A stretch of 64,000 nucleotides of DNA from Cherax quadricarinatus. Taxonomy: Eukaryota > Arthropoda > Malacostraca > Decapoda > Parastacidae. The notes under the pieces were generated by a model. That model was given only the letters and a program-made list of their open reading frames with translations, did no database searches and was not told the origin of the DNA. The DNA lies in assembly GCF_038502225.1 (NCBI RefSeq), contig NC_091303.1, positions 26,038,770 to 26,102,769 of the forward strand, read 5' to 3'. Below, piece by piece: positions 35,228 to 46,004 of this stretch; the first letter of the stretch is position 1; each line of letters begins with the position of its first letter. The translations under genes and the position numbers were made by a program.

Positions 35228-38200
35228 CTGCTGTTTCTGAGTGATCTGCGTGTCATCTGTTATGACAACAATGATCTGCGTGTCACTTGTTACGACAACA
35301 ATGATCTGTGTGTCACTTGTTACGACAACAATGATCTGCGTGTCACTTGTTACGACAACAATGATCTGTGTGTCACTTGTTACGACAACAATGATCTGCG
35401 TGTCACTTGTTACGACAACAATGATCTGCGTGTCACTTGTTACGACAACAATGATCTGTGTGTCACTTGTTACGACAACAATGATCTGTGTGTCACTTGT
35501 TACGACAACAATGATCTGCGTGTCACTTGTTACGACAACAATGATCTGTGTGTCACTTGTTACGACAACAATGATCTGTGTGTCACTTGTTACGACAACA
35601 ATGATCTGTGTGTCACTTGTTACGACAACAATGATCTGTGTGTCACTTGTTACGACAACAATGATCTGCGTGTCACTTGTTACGACAACAATGATCTGCG
35701 TGTCACTTGTTACGACAACAATGATCTGCGTGTCACTTGTTACGACAACAATGATCTGTGTGTCACTTGTTACGACAACAATGATCTGCGTGTCACTTGT
35801 TACGACAACAATGATCTGCGTGTCACTTGTTACGACAACAATGATCTGCGTGTCACTTGTTACGACAACAATGATCTGCGTGTCACTTGTTACGACAACA
35901 GTGATCTGCGTGTCACTTGTTACGACAACAGTGATCTGCGTGTCACTTGTTACGACAACAGTGATATGCGTGTCATCTGTTACGCCAACAGTGATATGCG
36001 TGTCATCTGTTATGACAATGATGTGTGTCATCTGTTATGACAACAGTGATCTGTGTGTCATCTGTTATGACAACAGTGATCTGTGTGTCATCTGTTATGA
36101 CAGCAGTGATCTGTGTGTCATCTGTTATGACAGCAGTGATCTGTGTGCCATCTGTTATAACGACAGTGATCTGTGTGTCATCTGTTATGACAACAGTGAT
36201 CTGTGTGTCATCTGTTATGACAACAGTGATCTGTGTGTCATCTGTTATGACAGCAGTGATCTGTGTGTCATCTGTTATGACAGCAGTGATCTGTGTGTCA
36301 TCTGTTATGACAGCAGTGATCTGTGTGTCATCTGTTATGACAGCAGTGATCTGTGTGTCATCTGTTATGACAACAGTGATCTGTGTGTCATCTGTTATGA
36401 CAATAGTGATCTGTGTGTCATCTGTTATGACAACAGTGATCTGCGTGTCATCTGTTATGACAACAGTGAACTGCGTGTCATCTGTTATGACAACAATGAT
36501 CTGCGTGTCACTTGTTACGACAACAATGATCTGCGTGTCACTTGTTACGACAACAATGATCTGCGTGTCACTTGTTACGACAACAATGATCTGTGTGTCA
36601 TCTGTTATGACAACAGTGATATGCGTGTCACTTGTTACGACAACAGTGATATGCGTGTCACTTGTTACAACAGTGATATGCGTGTCATCTGTTACGCCAA
36701 CAGTGATATGCGTGTCATCTGTTATGACAACAGTGATCTGCGTGTCATCTGTTATGACAGTGATCTGCGTGTCATCTGTTATGACAACAGTGATCTGTGT
36801 GTCATCTGTTATGACAACAGTGATCTGTGTGTCATCTATTATGACAACAGTGATCTGTGTGTCATCTGTTATGACGACAGTGATCTGTGTGTCATCTGTT
36901 ATAACAACAGTGATCTGTGTGTCATCTGTTATGACAGCAGTGATCTGTGTGTCATCTGTTATGACAGCAGTGATCTGTGTGTCATCTGTTATGACAATAG
37001 TGATCTGTGTGTCACTTGTTACGACAACAATGATCTGCGTGTCACTTGTTACGACAACAATGATCTGCGTGTCACTTGTTACGACAACAGTGATCTGCGT
37101 GTCACTTGTTACGACAACAGTGATCTGCGTGTCACTTGTTACGACAACAGTGATCTGCGTGTCACTTGTTACGACAACAGTGATCTGCGTGTCACTTGTT
37201 ACGACAACAATGATCTGTGTGTCACTTGTTACGACAACAATGATCTGCGTGTCACTTGTTACGACAACAATGATCTGTGTGTCACTTGTTACGACAACAA
37301 TGATCTGCGTGTCACTTGTTACGACAACAATGATCTGTGTGTCACTTGTTACGACAACAATGATCTGCGTGTCACTTGTTACGACAACAATGATCTGCGT
37401 GTCACTTGTTACGACAACAATGATCTGCGTGTCACTTGTTACGACAACAATGATCTGTGTGTCACTTGTTACGACAACAATGATCTGTGTGTCACTTGTT
37501 ACGACAACAATGATCTGTGTGTCACTTGTTACGACAACAATGATCTGTGTGTCACTTGTTACGACAACAATGATCTGCGTGTCACTTGTTACGACAACAA
37601 TGATCTGTGTGTCACTTGTTACGACAACAATGATCTGCGTGTCACTTGTTACGACAACAATGATCTGTGTGTCACTTGTTACGACAACAATGATCTGCGT
37701 GTCACTTGTTACGACAACAATGATCTGCGTGTCACTTGTTACGACAACAATGATCTGCGTGTCACTTGTTACGACAACAATGATCTGTGTGTCACTTGTT
37801 ACGACAACAATGATCTGCGTGTCACTTGTTACGACAACAATGATCTGCGTGTCACTTGTTACGACAACAATGATCTGTGTGTCATCTGTTATGACAACAG
37901 TGATATGCGTGTCATCTGTTATGACAACAGTGATATGCGTGTCATCTGTTATGACAACAGTGATATGCGTGTCATCTGTTATGACAACAGTGATATGCGT
38001 GTCATCTGTTATGACAACAGTGATCTGTGTGTCATCTGTTATGACAACAGTGATATGCATGTCATCTGTTATGACAGTGATCTGCGTGTCATCTGTTATG
38101 ACAGTGATCTGCGTGTCATCTGTTATGACAGTGATCTGCGTGTCATCTGTTATGACAGTGATCTGCGTGTCATCTGTTATGACAACAGTGATCTGCGTGT

Positions 38201-38600
38201 CATCTGTTATGACAACAGTGATCTGTGTGTCATCTGTTATGACAACAGTGATCTGTGTGCCATCTGTTATGACGACAGTGATCTGTGTGCCATCTGTTAT
38301 GACGACAGTGATCTGTGTGCCATCTGTTATAACAGTGATCTATGTGTCATCTGTTATGACAACAGTGATCTGTGTGTCATCTGTTATAACAGTGATCTGT
38401 GTGCCATCTGTTATGACAATAGTGATCTGTGTGTCATCTGTTATGACAACAGTGATCTGTGTGTCATCTGTTATGACAACAGTGATCTGTGTGTCATCTG
38501 TTATGACAACAGTGATGTGTGTGTCATCTGTTAACACAACAGTGATCTATGTGTCATCTGTTATGACAACAGTGATCTGTGTGTCATCTGCTGACACACA
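35228..38600. repeat. 30-bp minisatellite (TGATCTGYGTGTCAYYTGTTA)
   Basis: Two unit types share a 30-bp frame. Type a is ATGATCTGCGTGTCACTTGT plus TACGACAACA. Type b is GTGATCTGTGTGTCATCTGT plus TATGACAACA. They occur in blocks: a 35260-35880, b 36010-36480, a 36490-36600, b to 37000, a 37010-37870, b 37870-38570. The rare variant TACGCCAACA is found at 35981 and 36693, again at an a-to-b transition, which suggests a 712-bp block duplication. Three overlapping long frames are open here; I treat them as artefacts of the period. Confidence 0.97.
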
Positions 38601-38951
38601 CTAATGATCTAAGTGACACCTGTTATGACACACTAATGAGCTACGTGACACCTGTTTTGACACAAAACAATGATCTGCATGTCACCTGTTATGACAACAG
38701 TGATCTGTGTGTCATCTGTTATGACAACAGTGATGTGTGTGTCATCTGTTAACACAACAGTGATCTATGTGTCATCTGTTATGACAACAGTGATCTGTGT
38801 GTCATCTGCTGACACACACTAATGATCTAAGTGACACCTGTTATGACACACTAATGAGCTACGTGACACCTGTTTTGACACAAAACAATGATCTGCATGT
38901 CACCTGTTATGACAACAGTGATCTGTGTGTCATCTGTTATGACAGTGATCA
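38601..38951. repeat. 218-bp duplicated edge of the 30-bp array
   Basis: A segment with TGTTAACACAACAGTGATC, then TCTGCTGACACACACTAATG, then CACCTGTTTTGACACAAAAC occurs twice, offset by 218 bp (CTGCTGACAC at 38588 and 38806). It is a composite of diverged units carried as one block. Confidence 0.9.
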
Positions 38952-39100
38952 GCCGGGCTGTAGCTCGTATGTTGGTTTGCGTGCAGCCAGCAGCAACAGC
39001 CTGGTTGATCAGGCTCTGATCCACCAGGAGGCCTGGTCTCAGACCGGGCCGCGGGGGCGTTGACCCCCGGAACTCTCTCCAGGTAAACTCCAGGTAAACA
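38952..39100 (+). mobile_element. LINE 3'-end insertion within the minisatellite
   Basis: The array is interrupted by a 5'-truncated LINE 3' end. It holds CAGCCGGGCTGTAGCTCG, CAGCAGCAACAGCCTGGTTG, GGCCGCGGGGGCGTTGACCC and the tandem end CCAGGTAAACTCCAGGTAAA. The same order occurs at 61870-62020. The array resumes straight afterwards. The stretch is too short to contain an enzyme domain. Confidence 0.88.
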
Positions 39101-40018
39101 CACACTAATGATCTACGTGACACCTGTTATGACACACGGCAGTGATCTGTGTGTCACCTGTTATGACACGGCAGTGATCTGCGTGTCACCTGTTATGACA
39201 CACGGCAGTGATCTGCGTGTCACCTGTTATGACACACGGCAGTGATCTGCGTGTCACCTGTTATGACACACGGCAGTGATCTGCGTGTCACCTGTTATGA
39301 CACACGGCAGTGATCTGCGTGTCACCTGTTATGACACACGGCAGTGATCTGCGTGTCACCTGTTATGACACACGGCAGTGATCTGCGTGTCACCTGTTAT
39401 GACACACGGCAGTGATCTGCGTGTCACCTGTTATGACACACGGCAGTGATCTGCGTGTCACCTGTTATGACACACGGCAGTGATCTGCGTGTCACCTGTT
39501 ATGACACACGGCAGTGATCTGCGTGTCACCTGTTATGACACACAACAGTGATCTGCGTGTCACCTGTTATGACACACGGCAGTGATCTGCGTGTCACCTG
39601 TTATGACACACGGCAGTGATCTGCGTGTCACCTGTTATGACACACGGCAGTGATCTGTGTGTCACCTGTTATGACACACGGCAGTGATCTGCGTGTCACC
39701 TGTTATGACACACGGCAGTGATCTGCGTGTCACCTGTTATGACACACGGCAGTGATCTGTGTGTCACCTGTTATGACACACGGCAGTGATCTGCGTGTCA
39801 CCTGTTATGACACACGGCAGTGATCTGCGTGTCACCTGTTATGACACACGGCAGTGATCTGCGTGTCACCTGTTATGACACACAACAGTGATCTCCGTGT
39901 CACCTGTTATGACACACGGCAGTAATCTGCGTGTCACCTGTTATGACACACAACAGTGATCTCCGTGTCACCTGTTATGACACACGGCAGTGATCTGCGT
40001 GTCACCTGTTATGACATA
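39101..40018. repeat. 34-bp minisatellite related to the 30-bp array
   Basis: The unit is GTGATCTGCGTGTCACCTGT plus TATGACACACGGCA, a 34-bp period. It shares the first about 27 bases with the type b unit of the 30-bp array and differs by an extra CACGGC-like segment. A minority of units have ACACAACA for ACACGGCA. Confidence 0.96.
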
Positions 40019-40159
40019 CGGCAGTCACTCCCGGACATCTAATTATCCCGAGTTAATCGCTGGTGACGGAGCGGGACGTTGCTGCTTGATCACTTCAGTC
40101 ATTAACTGCTGTTCCAGTCATCCATTACTGTTCAGTCTGCAACCACTACACTTCCCACT

Positions 40160-40565
40160 ACAAGGTATTAATACCTCACACAACTGCTACCAACTAAGGG
40201 TATTACCTCTCACAACTGTTGCTAAGGGTATTATCACCCAAAATCGTTGCCAATTAAGGGTATTACCACCCACAACTGCTATCAACTAAAGGCATTACCA
40301 CTCACAACTGTTGCTAAGGGTATTATCTCCTACAACTGTTGCCAATTAAGGGTATTACCATCCACAACTGTTGCCAATGAAGGGTATTACCACCCACAAC
40401 TACTGCCAACTAAGGGTATTACCACCCACAACTGCTGCTAAGGGTATTACCACCTACAATTGTTACCAACTAAGGGTATTACCACCCACAACTGTTACCA
40501 ACTAAGGGTATTACCACCCACAACTGCTACCAACTAAGGGTTTTACCACCCACAACTGTTGCCAC
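40160..40565. repeat. 32-bp minisatellite (AAGGGTATTACCACCCACAA)
   Basis: The unit AAGGGTATTACCACCCACAA plus CTGCTACCAACT repeats about every 32 bp. Several units are shortened (TTGCTAAGGG). Confidence 0.92.
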
Positions 40566-40677
40566 CTTTATCATGGTTTCCAACATCAATTTATCACGAT
40601 GGTAATAAATGGTATAAAATACCGACACAATGGAAATATAAACACAAATGCAGTATAATGTGATCCTTTATTGACAA

Positions 40678-40707
40678 CGTTTCACCCACACAGTGGGCTT
40701 TCTCAAG
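40678..40707 (-). ncRNA. Hammerhead-like core in the PLE 3' end (left arm)
   Basis: Mirror copy of the motif at 43860-43889: CTTGAGAAA, the hairpin GCCCAC-TGT-GTGGGT, then GAAACG. The CTGANGA box of a true hammerhead is not exact (one base added, one lost), so activity is doubtful. Confidence 0.35.
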
Positions 40708-40878
40708 TCACACACGGATCTACCTGGGGTTGGAAGGTACGAGAGTATTTATAGTCAGAATGTTGAGGTCAGGTGAAGAATGCTGCATCTGATGATCTAC
40801 CGGGTGGGGTTATAGAGTCTTGGGTAGCTTGGCAGGGGTATTGGACAAGTTGTAGACCTTCTGCAGTGTTCTATGTTC

Positions 40879-41946
40879 TTAAGTGGGATAGCGATGAAGA
40901 AGTTTCTTGGCGATTGGTTCAGCTATGTTATAGAAGCCATTGTTCTGGTTGAAATTGTTGGTTATAGAGATAAGCGATGATTCCAGGATTCTTCTGTATT
41001 TAGTGTTGTCTTCTGTGGCTATAAGTCTTGAGTTTCTGTAGTTAATTAAATGGTTGTGTGAATTGCGATGCTGTACACAGGCATTCCTTGTATCGTCAGT
41101 CCTGCTTGCATATTGGTGTTCTGAAATGCGTGTTTGGAGGTCTCTTGATGTTTCGCCCACATATAATTTGTTGCAGTCATTACAAGGGATTATGTATACC
41201 CCTGCAGAGGATGGAGGCTTGTCCTGTCTACTACTGGTGATGTCCTTGATGGTCGTGGTTGTGGAGGTAGATACTTGGAATGATGTTTTGGCAAAGATGT
41301 TGGAAACATGTTTGGCAATGGAGTTGTTGGGGAGGACTATGTATCTCTTCTCGGCAGTGTCTTCTCTGGGTGTGTTGAAGATGTTTAATGCCCGCCGTCT
41401 GCAGTCTCTGATGAAGTGATTAGGATAGTGGAGTTTGGAAAATACTTGTTCAATTATAGTGCATTCTTCCTCAAGGAACTCATTGCTGCAGATTCTGAGT
41501 GCACGTAGGAAGAAGCCTATAATCACACCACGTTTGGTTTTGGTGTCGTGGTGAGAGTAGAAGTGGAGAAGATCGTTTTGGTTGGTGGGTTTTCGATAGA
41601 CTTTAAAACGAAGTTCGTGGTCAGCTTTGCAGAGCAGAACATCAAGGAAAGGAAGAGTGTTGTCGACTTCTTCTTCAAGTGTGAACTGGATTGAAGGCTC
41701 GACCTGGTTGAGCTTGTCTTGGAGAGCTTGAACGTTGAAGCGTTTAGGAGTTATGAGGAGAATGTCGTCAACATAACGGAGCCAGGTGACAGACGAAGGA
41801 ATAATGGTGGAGAAACGTTCGGCTTCTAGATGTTCCATGTATAAGTTCGCCAGGACTGCACTGAGTGGCGAACCCATGGGTAGTCCAAAAGTCTGCTGAA
41901 AGAGGTGATTTTCGAAGGAGAAACACGTAAAGCCAACACATAGTTC
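40879..41946 (-). pseudogene. Truncated duplicate of the PLE RT/GIY-YIG frame
   Basis: The minus-strand frame starts at the inversion junction (ELCVGFTCFSF) and contains GLPMGS, YVDD and the whole GIY-YIG domain. It lacks palm motif A and everything before it. It matches the right arm over its length except GETSRD for GETSGD. Without motif A it cannot be a working polymerase, but the endonuclease part is intact. First Met at 41877. Confidence 0.9.
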
Positions 41947-41948
41947 AA

Positions 41949-43688
41949 AAAGGCTATCTTCAAGGCATCATCTCAGCAGCCATCTCAACACACAGCTCCC
42001 CAGTCATACCTCGACGTTACATCAATGCACTCAAAGGTTTAGCAGAAGACACGACCATCAGGGTCACCACCGCTGATAAAGGAGGTGGTGTTGTTATCAT
42101 GAACACTGACGATTACAGGAACAAAATGCTCAATCTACTTAATGACCCAGATACCTACAAACCTCTCACAACTAACCAAGTGGACAACCTTACTAAAACT
42201 TTTCTTCAAAAGACTCGCCGCATTCTGAGGGGCTCAGAACAAGGGAAGAAACTTCTGCACACCATGCCCAGCAACCCCAGACCTGCCAGAATGTATGGCC
42301 TGCCAAAGACTCACAAGCCTGGTATCCCACTGAGGCCCATATCCTCGGGAATAGGCAGTGCTCCCCACCAGCTCTCAGGAATTCTCGCCAAACACCTCTC
42401 TAAACTCTTGGGCACTATCAGTCCAGCACATCTCAAACACTCGGGTGATCTTCTCAATCGCATTCGCAACATCAACATCAGGAACAAGAAACTTTCCAGC
42501 CTTGACGTGACTTCCCTATTCACCAAAGTACCTACTACACAAGCCATCGATCTCTTGCGCAGGAAAATTGACGATTCACTTGATCTTCCCATTCCAGCCA
42601 GCGATTTCATCGACCTTGTTGAACTATGTGTTGGCTTTACGTGTTTCTCCTTCGAAAATCACCTCTTTCAGCAGACTTTTGGACTACCCATGGGTTCGCC
42701 ACTCAGTGCAGTCCTGGCGAACTTATACATGGAACATCTAGAAGCCGAACGTTTCTCCACCATTATTCCTTCGTCTGTCACCTGGCTCCGTTATGTTGAC
42801 GACATTCTCCTCATAACTCCTAAACGCTTCAACGTTCAAGCTCTCCAAGACAAGCTCAACCAGGTCGAGCCTTCAATCCAGTTCACACTTGAAGAAGAAG
42901 TCGACAACACTCTTCCTTTCCTTGATGTTCTGCTCTGCAAAGCTGACCACGAACTTCGTTTTAAAGTCTATCGAAAACCCACCAACCAAAACGATCTTCT
43001 CCACTTCTACTCTCACCACGACACCAAAACCAAACGTGGTGTGATTATAGGCTTCTTCCTACGTGCACTCAGAATCTGCAGCAATGAGTTCCTTGAGGAA
43101 GAATGCACTATAATTGAACAAGTATTTTCCAAACTCCACTATCCTAATCACTTCATCAGAGACTGCAGACGGCGGGCATTAAACATCTTCAACACACCCA
43201 GAGAAGACACTGCCGAGAAGAGATACATAGTCCTCCCCAACAACTCCATTGCCAAACATGTTTCCAACATCTTTGCCAAAACATCATTCCAAGTATCTAC
43301 CTCCACAACCACGACCATCAAGGACATCACCAGTAGTAGACAGGACAAGCCTCCATCCTCTGCAGGGGTATACATAATCCCTTGTAATGACTGCAACAAA
43401 TTATATGTGGGCGAAACATCAGGAGACCTCCAAACACGCATTTCAGAACACCAATATGCAAGCAGGACTGACGATACAAGGAATGCCTGTGTACAGCATC
43501 GCAATTCACACAACCATTTAATTAACTACAGAAACTCAAGACTTATAGCCACAGAAGACAACACTAAATACAGAAGAATCCTGGAATCATCGCTTATCTC
43601 TATAACCAACAATTTCAACCAGAACAATGGCTTCTATAACATAGCTGAACCAATCGCCAAGAAACTTCTTCATCGCTATCCCACTTAA
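41949..43688 (+). CDS. Penelope-type reverse transcriptase with GIY-YIG endonuclease, 5'-truncated
   Basis: Copies the element's RNA into DNA and nicks the target; it acts on genomic DNA in the nucleus. The frame is open from the inversion junction; the first Met is at 42099 (residue 1 below). A DKGGG motif lies just upstream of it. LDVTSLF with Asp136 is palm motif A, GLPMGS is at 195-200, YVDD at 232-235 and YRKPTN at 291-296. The C-terminal GIY-YIG domain has GVY at 423-425, YVG at 436-438, Arg447 and Glu496, matching the nuclease's key positions. Cys429, Cys432, His467 and His471/473 fit the Cys/His cluster of PLE nucleases. The frame ends at TAA, 43686-43688. The N-terminus upstream of the DKG region is missing, so the copy is probably not autonomous, although the rest is unbroken. 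A full PLE protein would be longer. Confidence 0.93.
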   Translation, partial: KGYLQGIISAAISTHSSPVIPRRYINALKGLAEDTTIRVTTADKGGGVVIMNTDDYRNKMLNLLNDPDTYKPLTTNQVDNLTKTFLQKTRRILRGSEQGKKLLHTMPSNPRPARMYGLPKTHKPGIPLRPISSGIGSAPHQLSGILAKHLSKLLGTISPAHLKHSGDLLNRIRNINIRNKKLSSLDVTSLFTKVPTTQAIDLLRRKIDDSLDLPIPASDFIDLVELCVGFTCFSFENHLFQQTFGLPMGSPLSAVLANLYMEHLEAERFSTIIPSSVTWLRYVDDILLITPKRFNVQALQDKLNQVEPSIQFTLEEEVDNTLPFLDVLLCKADHELRFKVYRKPTNQNDLLHFYSHHDTKTKRGVIIGFFLRALRICSNEFLEEECTIIEQVFSKLHYPNHFIRDCRRRALNIFNTPREDTAEKRYIVLPNNSIAKHVSNIFAKTSFQVSTSTTTTIKDITSSRQDKPPSSAGVYIIPCNDCNKLYVGETSGDLQTRISEHQYASRTDDTRNACVQHRNSHNHLINYRNSRLIATEDNTKYRRILESSLISITNNFNQNNGFYNIAEPIAKKLLHRYPT

Positions 43689-43859
43689 GAACATAGAACA
43701 CTGCAGAAGGTCTACAACTTGTCCAATACCCCTGCCAAGCTACCCAAGACTCTATAACCCCACCCGGTAGATCATCAGATGCAGCATTCTTCACCTGACC
43801 TCAACATTCTGACTATAAATACTCTCGTACCTTCCAACCCCAGGTAGATCCGTGTGTGA

Positions 43860-43889
43860 CTTGAGAAAGCCCACTGTGTGGGTGAAACG
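43860..43889 (+). ncRNA. Hammerhead-like core in the PLE 3' end (right arm)
   Basis: CTTGAGAAA is followed by a six-pair hairpin (43869-43874 with 43878-43883, loop TGT) and GAAACG. Hammerhead motifs are known in PLE terminal repeats, and the order box, stem II, GAAA agrees. The first box is degenerate, and stems I and III were not established by eye. Confidence 0.4.
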
Positions 43890-43947
43890 TTGTCAATAAA
43901 GGATCACATTATACTGCATTTGTGTTTATATTTCCATCAATTTATCA

Positions 43948-44214
43948 ATTGTTCCAGTTCCCAGGTTCTACTTTTATTATAAGCTGTCTTGTGTTAATCT
44001 GGGTTAGGCTACATCTACCTGGAAAAAAAATGTACATATAAGCACCAATAAGGATACTGAAAAAAATGAACTCGATACGTCTGGTAACAAGGTGGTCAAG
44101 GAAAAACAGTAAACGTTCAAATATGAACGTTTTCCACTGGTGATGCACGAATATGCGTCCCATGATTGTGTAGCCTGGCATAATTCACACTGTGACGAGG
44201 GCAACACCAGCCCT
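43948..44214. other. Unassigned spacer
   Basis: No feature recognised between the PLE and the LINE 3' end. Confidence 0.4.
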
Positions 44215-45345
44215 GGCTAGTGCCAGAACAACCAGGCTGTGATGGATGTAAGAACATAAAGAAGGAACACTGCAACAGGCCTACTGGCCCATTCGAGACA
44301 GGTCTAAGTCACCTCCCGGTTTAAACCAATGACCCATCTAGTTGGGTCAGGTCACATCCACTTAAGGAAGGAACACGGCACCAGACCTATTAGCACAAGC
44401 TAGTCAGGTCCAACTCACACCCACCCATGTATTTATCCAACCTATTTTTAAAACTACACAACGTCTTAGCTTCTATGACGGTACTAGGGAGTTTGTTCCA
44501 CTCACCGACAACTCTATTACCAAACCAGTGCTTTCCTGTATTCTTCCTGAATCTGAATTTTTCCAACTTAAAAGAGATAAGATAAGATTTCGTTCGGATT
44601 TTTAACCCCGGAGGGTTAGCCACCCAGGATAACCCAAGAAAGTCAGTGCGTCATCGAGGACTGTCTAACTTATTTCCAATGGGGTCCTTAATCTTGTCCC
44701 CCAGGATGCGACCCACACCAGTCGACTAACACCCAGGTACCTATTTGCTGCTAGGTGAACAGGACAATAGGTGTAAGGAAACGTGTCGGAATTTCCACCC
44801 GCCGGGAATCGAACCCGGGCCCTCCGTGTGTGAAGCGGGAGCTTTAGCCACCAGGCCACCGGGCCTGCGAATCCTGATTTGGCTAGATAGTTTTAGCCCG
44901 TTATTTACATCCCCTTTATTTATTCCTCTTTTCCATTTATACACCTCAATCATATCCCCTTTAATTCTACGCCTTTCTAGAGAGTGCAGATTCAGGGCCC
45001 TCAGTCTATCTTAATAGGGAAGATTTCTGATACATGGGATCAACTTTGTGATCCTCATTTGCACTTTTTTTTAGTGCATTTATATCCATTCTGAAATACG
45101 GTGACCAGAACTGTGCAGCATAATCTAAATGAGGCCTAACCAAGGATATATAGAGTCGAAGAACAACCTGAGGACTTCTATTATTTATACTTCTTGATAT
45201 GAAGCCAAGGATTCTGTTAGCTTTATTGCGAACACTTATGCACTGTTGTCTTGGTTTTAGATTACTGTTAACCAGAACTCCCAAATCTTTTTCGCAGTTA
45301 GTAATATTAAGATCAACATTATTTGGTTTATATGTGGCAACAACT
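44215..45345 (-). mobile_element. LINE C-terminal half, antisense, split by a SINE
   Basis: The minus strand reads a non-LTR element of a second subfamily. Segments are KDLGVLVNSNLKPRQQCI, RNKANRILGFISRSI, and LYISLVRPHLDYAAQFWSPY (45060-45300); MIEVYKWKRGINKGDVNN (44890-44953); then, beyond the SINE, FRFRKNTGKHWFGNRVVGEW and NKLPSTVIEAKTLCSFKN (44430-44570). The 3' end has GGGCCAGTAGGCCTG and TGTTCTTAC near 44225-44310. The reverse transcriptase core is missing and frames are interrupted. Confidence 0.82.
44586..44880 (-). mobile_element. tRNA-derived SINE with (TTATC)n tail, antisense
   Basis: Minus-strand order: a tRNA-Val-like head with box B GGTTCGATTCCC (44807-44818) and TTCACACAC anticodon-loop region; the body with GGTGTTAGTCGACTGGTGTG and GTCGCATCCTGGG; then a unique part with GGGGTTAAAAATCCGAACGA; then a TTATC-repeat end. 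It is nearly the same as the copy at 47130-47427 and differs from 25685-25926 in its tail. It interrupts the LINE frame at 44580. Confidence 0.87.
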
Positions 45346-45478
45346 CCAGGGAGGAATATCACTGCTGGTGCAAGACAGTGTTACCCAACAGTGACAAGTC
45401 CAGAGAGGAATTTCACTGCTGGGGCAAGACAGTGTTACCCAGCAGTGACAACAACCCCAGGGAGGAATAATTTATTAA
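45342..45478. repeat. 54/57-bp direct repeat, two and a half copies
   Basis: GAGGAAT starts at 45351, 45405 and 45462. Each unit has TCACTGCTGG.GCAAGACAG and TGTTACCCA.CAGTGACAA. Confidence 0.9.
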
Positions 45479-45649
45479 GTTTATTCCAAGTCTAATTTCT
45501 ATTCCTGGAAGTAATTTGTCGCGATTATCAGGAATCCGATTTCAATATTCAAGTGAGATTTAATAACGTCAGTGATGGTGCCTCAGTTCCCAGGTGTCGT
45601 AAAATACTGGCATGGAAAGCTGCTCCCATCCCTACACGGGACTGTGTTA

Positions 45650-45912
45650 CCACACACGTCATCATAACACCCCACGTCATCACAACACCCCACGTCATCA
45701 CAACACCCCACGTCATCACAACACCCCACGTCATCACAACACCCCACGTCATCACAACACCCCACGTCATCACAACACCCCACGTCATCATAACACCCCA
45801 CGTCATCACAACACCCCACGTCATCACAACACCCCACGTCATCACAACACCCCACGTCATCACAACACCCCACGTCATCAAAACACCACACGCCATCACA
45901 ACACTATGTGAG
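45650..45912. repeat. 18-bp minisatellite (CATCACAACACCCCACGT)
   Basis: About 14 copies of CATCACAACACCCCACGT, with ATAACACC variants at 45664 and 45790 and diverged units at the right end. It shares CACGTCATCACAACACC with the 38-bp array at 46972-48128. Confidence 0.96.
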
Positions 45913-46004
45913 ACTTTTGTGTTACCACACAAGTCATCACAACACTACATGGAACTCCTGAATCACACACGTCATCACAACACCAGATATGTAATCCACA
46001 CCAT

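Larger units (their letters stand above)
40597..43934. mobile_element. Penelope-like element, head-to-head, young
   Basis: Two copies of one PLE 3' region lie head-to-head. The right arm (about 41947-43934, plus) carries a 5'-truncated reverse transcriptase/GIY-YIG frame. The left arm (40597-41946, minus) repeats its last 1.3 kb. The arms look almost identical: their proteins differ at one residue (Arg/Gly) over 332 positions. The element is flanked by a perfect 13-bp duplication, CATCAATTTATCA, at 40584-40596 and 43935-43947. The left terminus extends 36 bp further (40597-40632) than the right one. Near-identical arms and a perfect duplication point to recent insertion. PLE copies with inverted, partly duplicated structure are established; the family name is not assigned. 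Confidence 0.92.

Noticed and set aside
35241..38604. Frames of 1097, 859 and 685 codons with Cys/Asp-rich or Thr/Val-rich 10-residue repeats
   Set aside because: The 30-bp period keeps frames open on both strands at once. The peptide is a direct translation of the satellite and no other coding sign is present.
42311..43513. Minus-strand frames over the young PLE
   Set aside because: They are shadows of the plus-strand RT/GIY-YIG frame, which has all the catalytic motifs.
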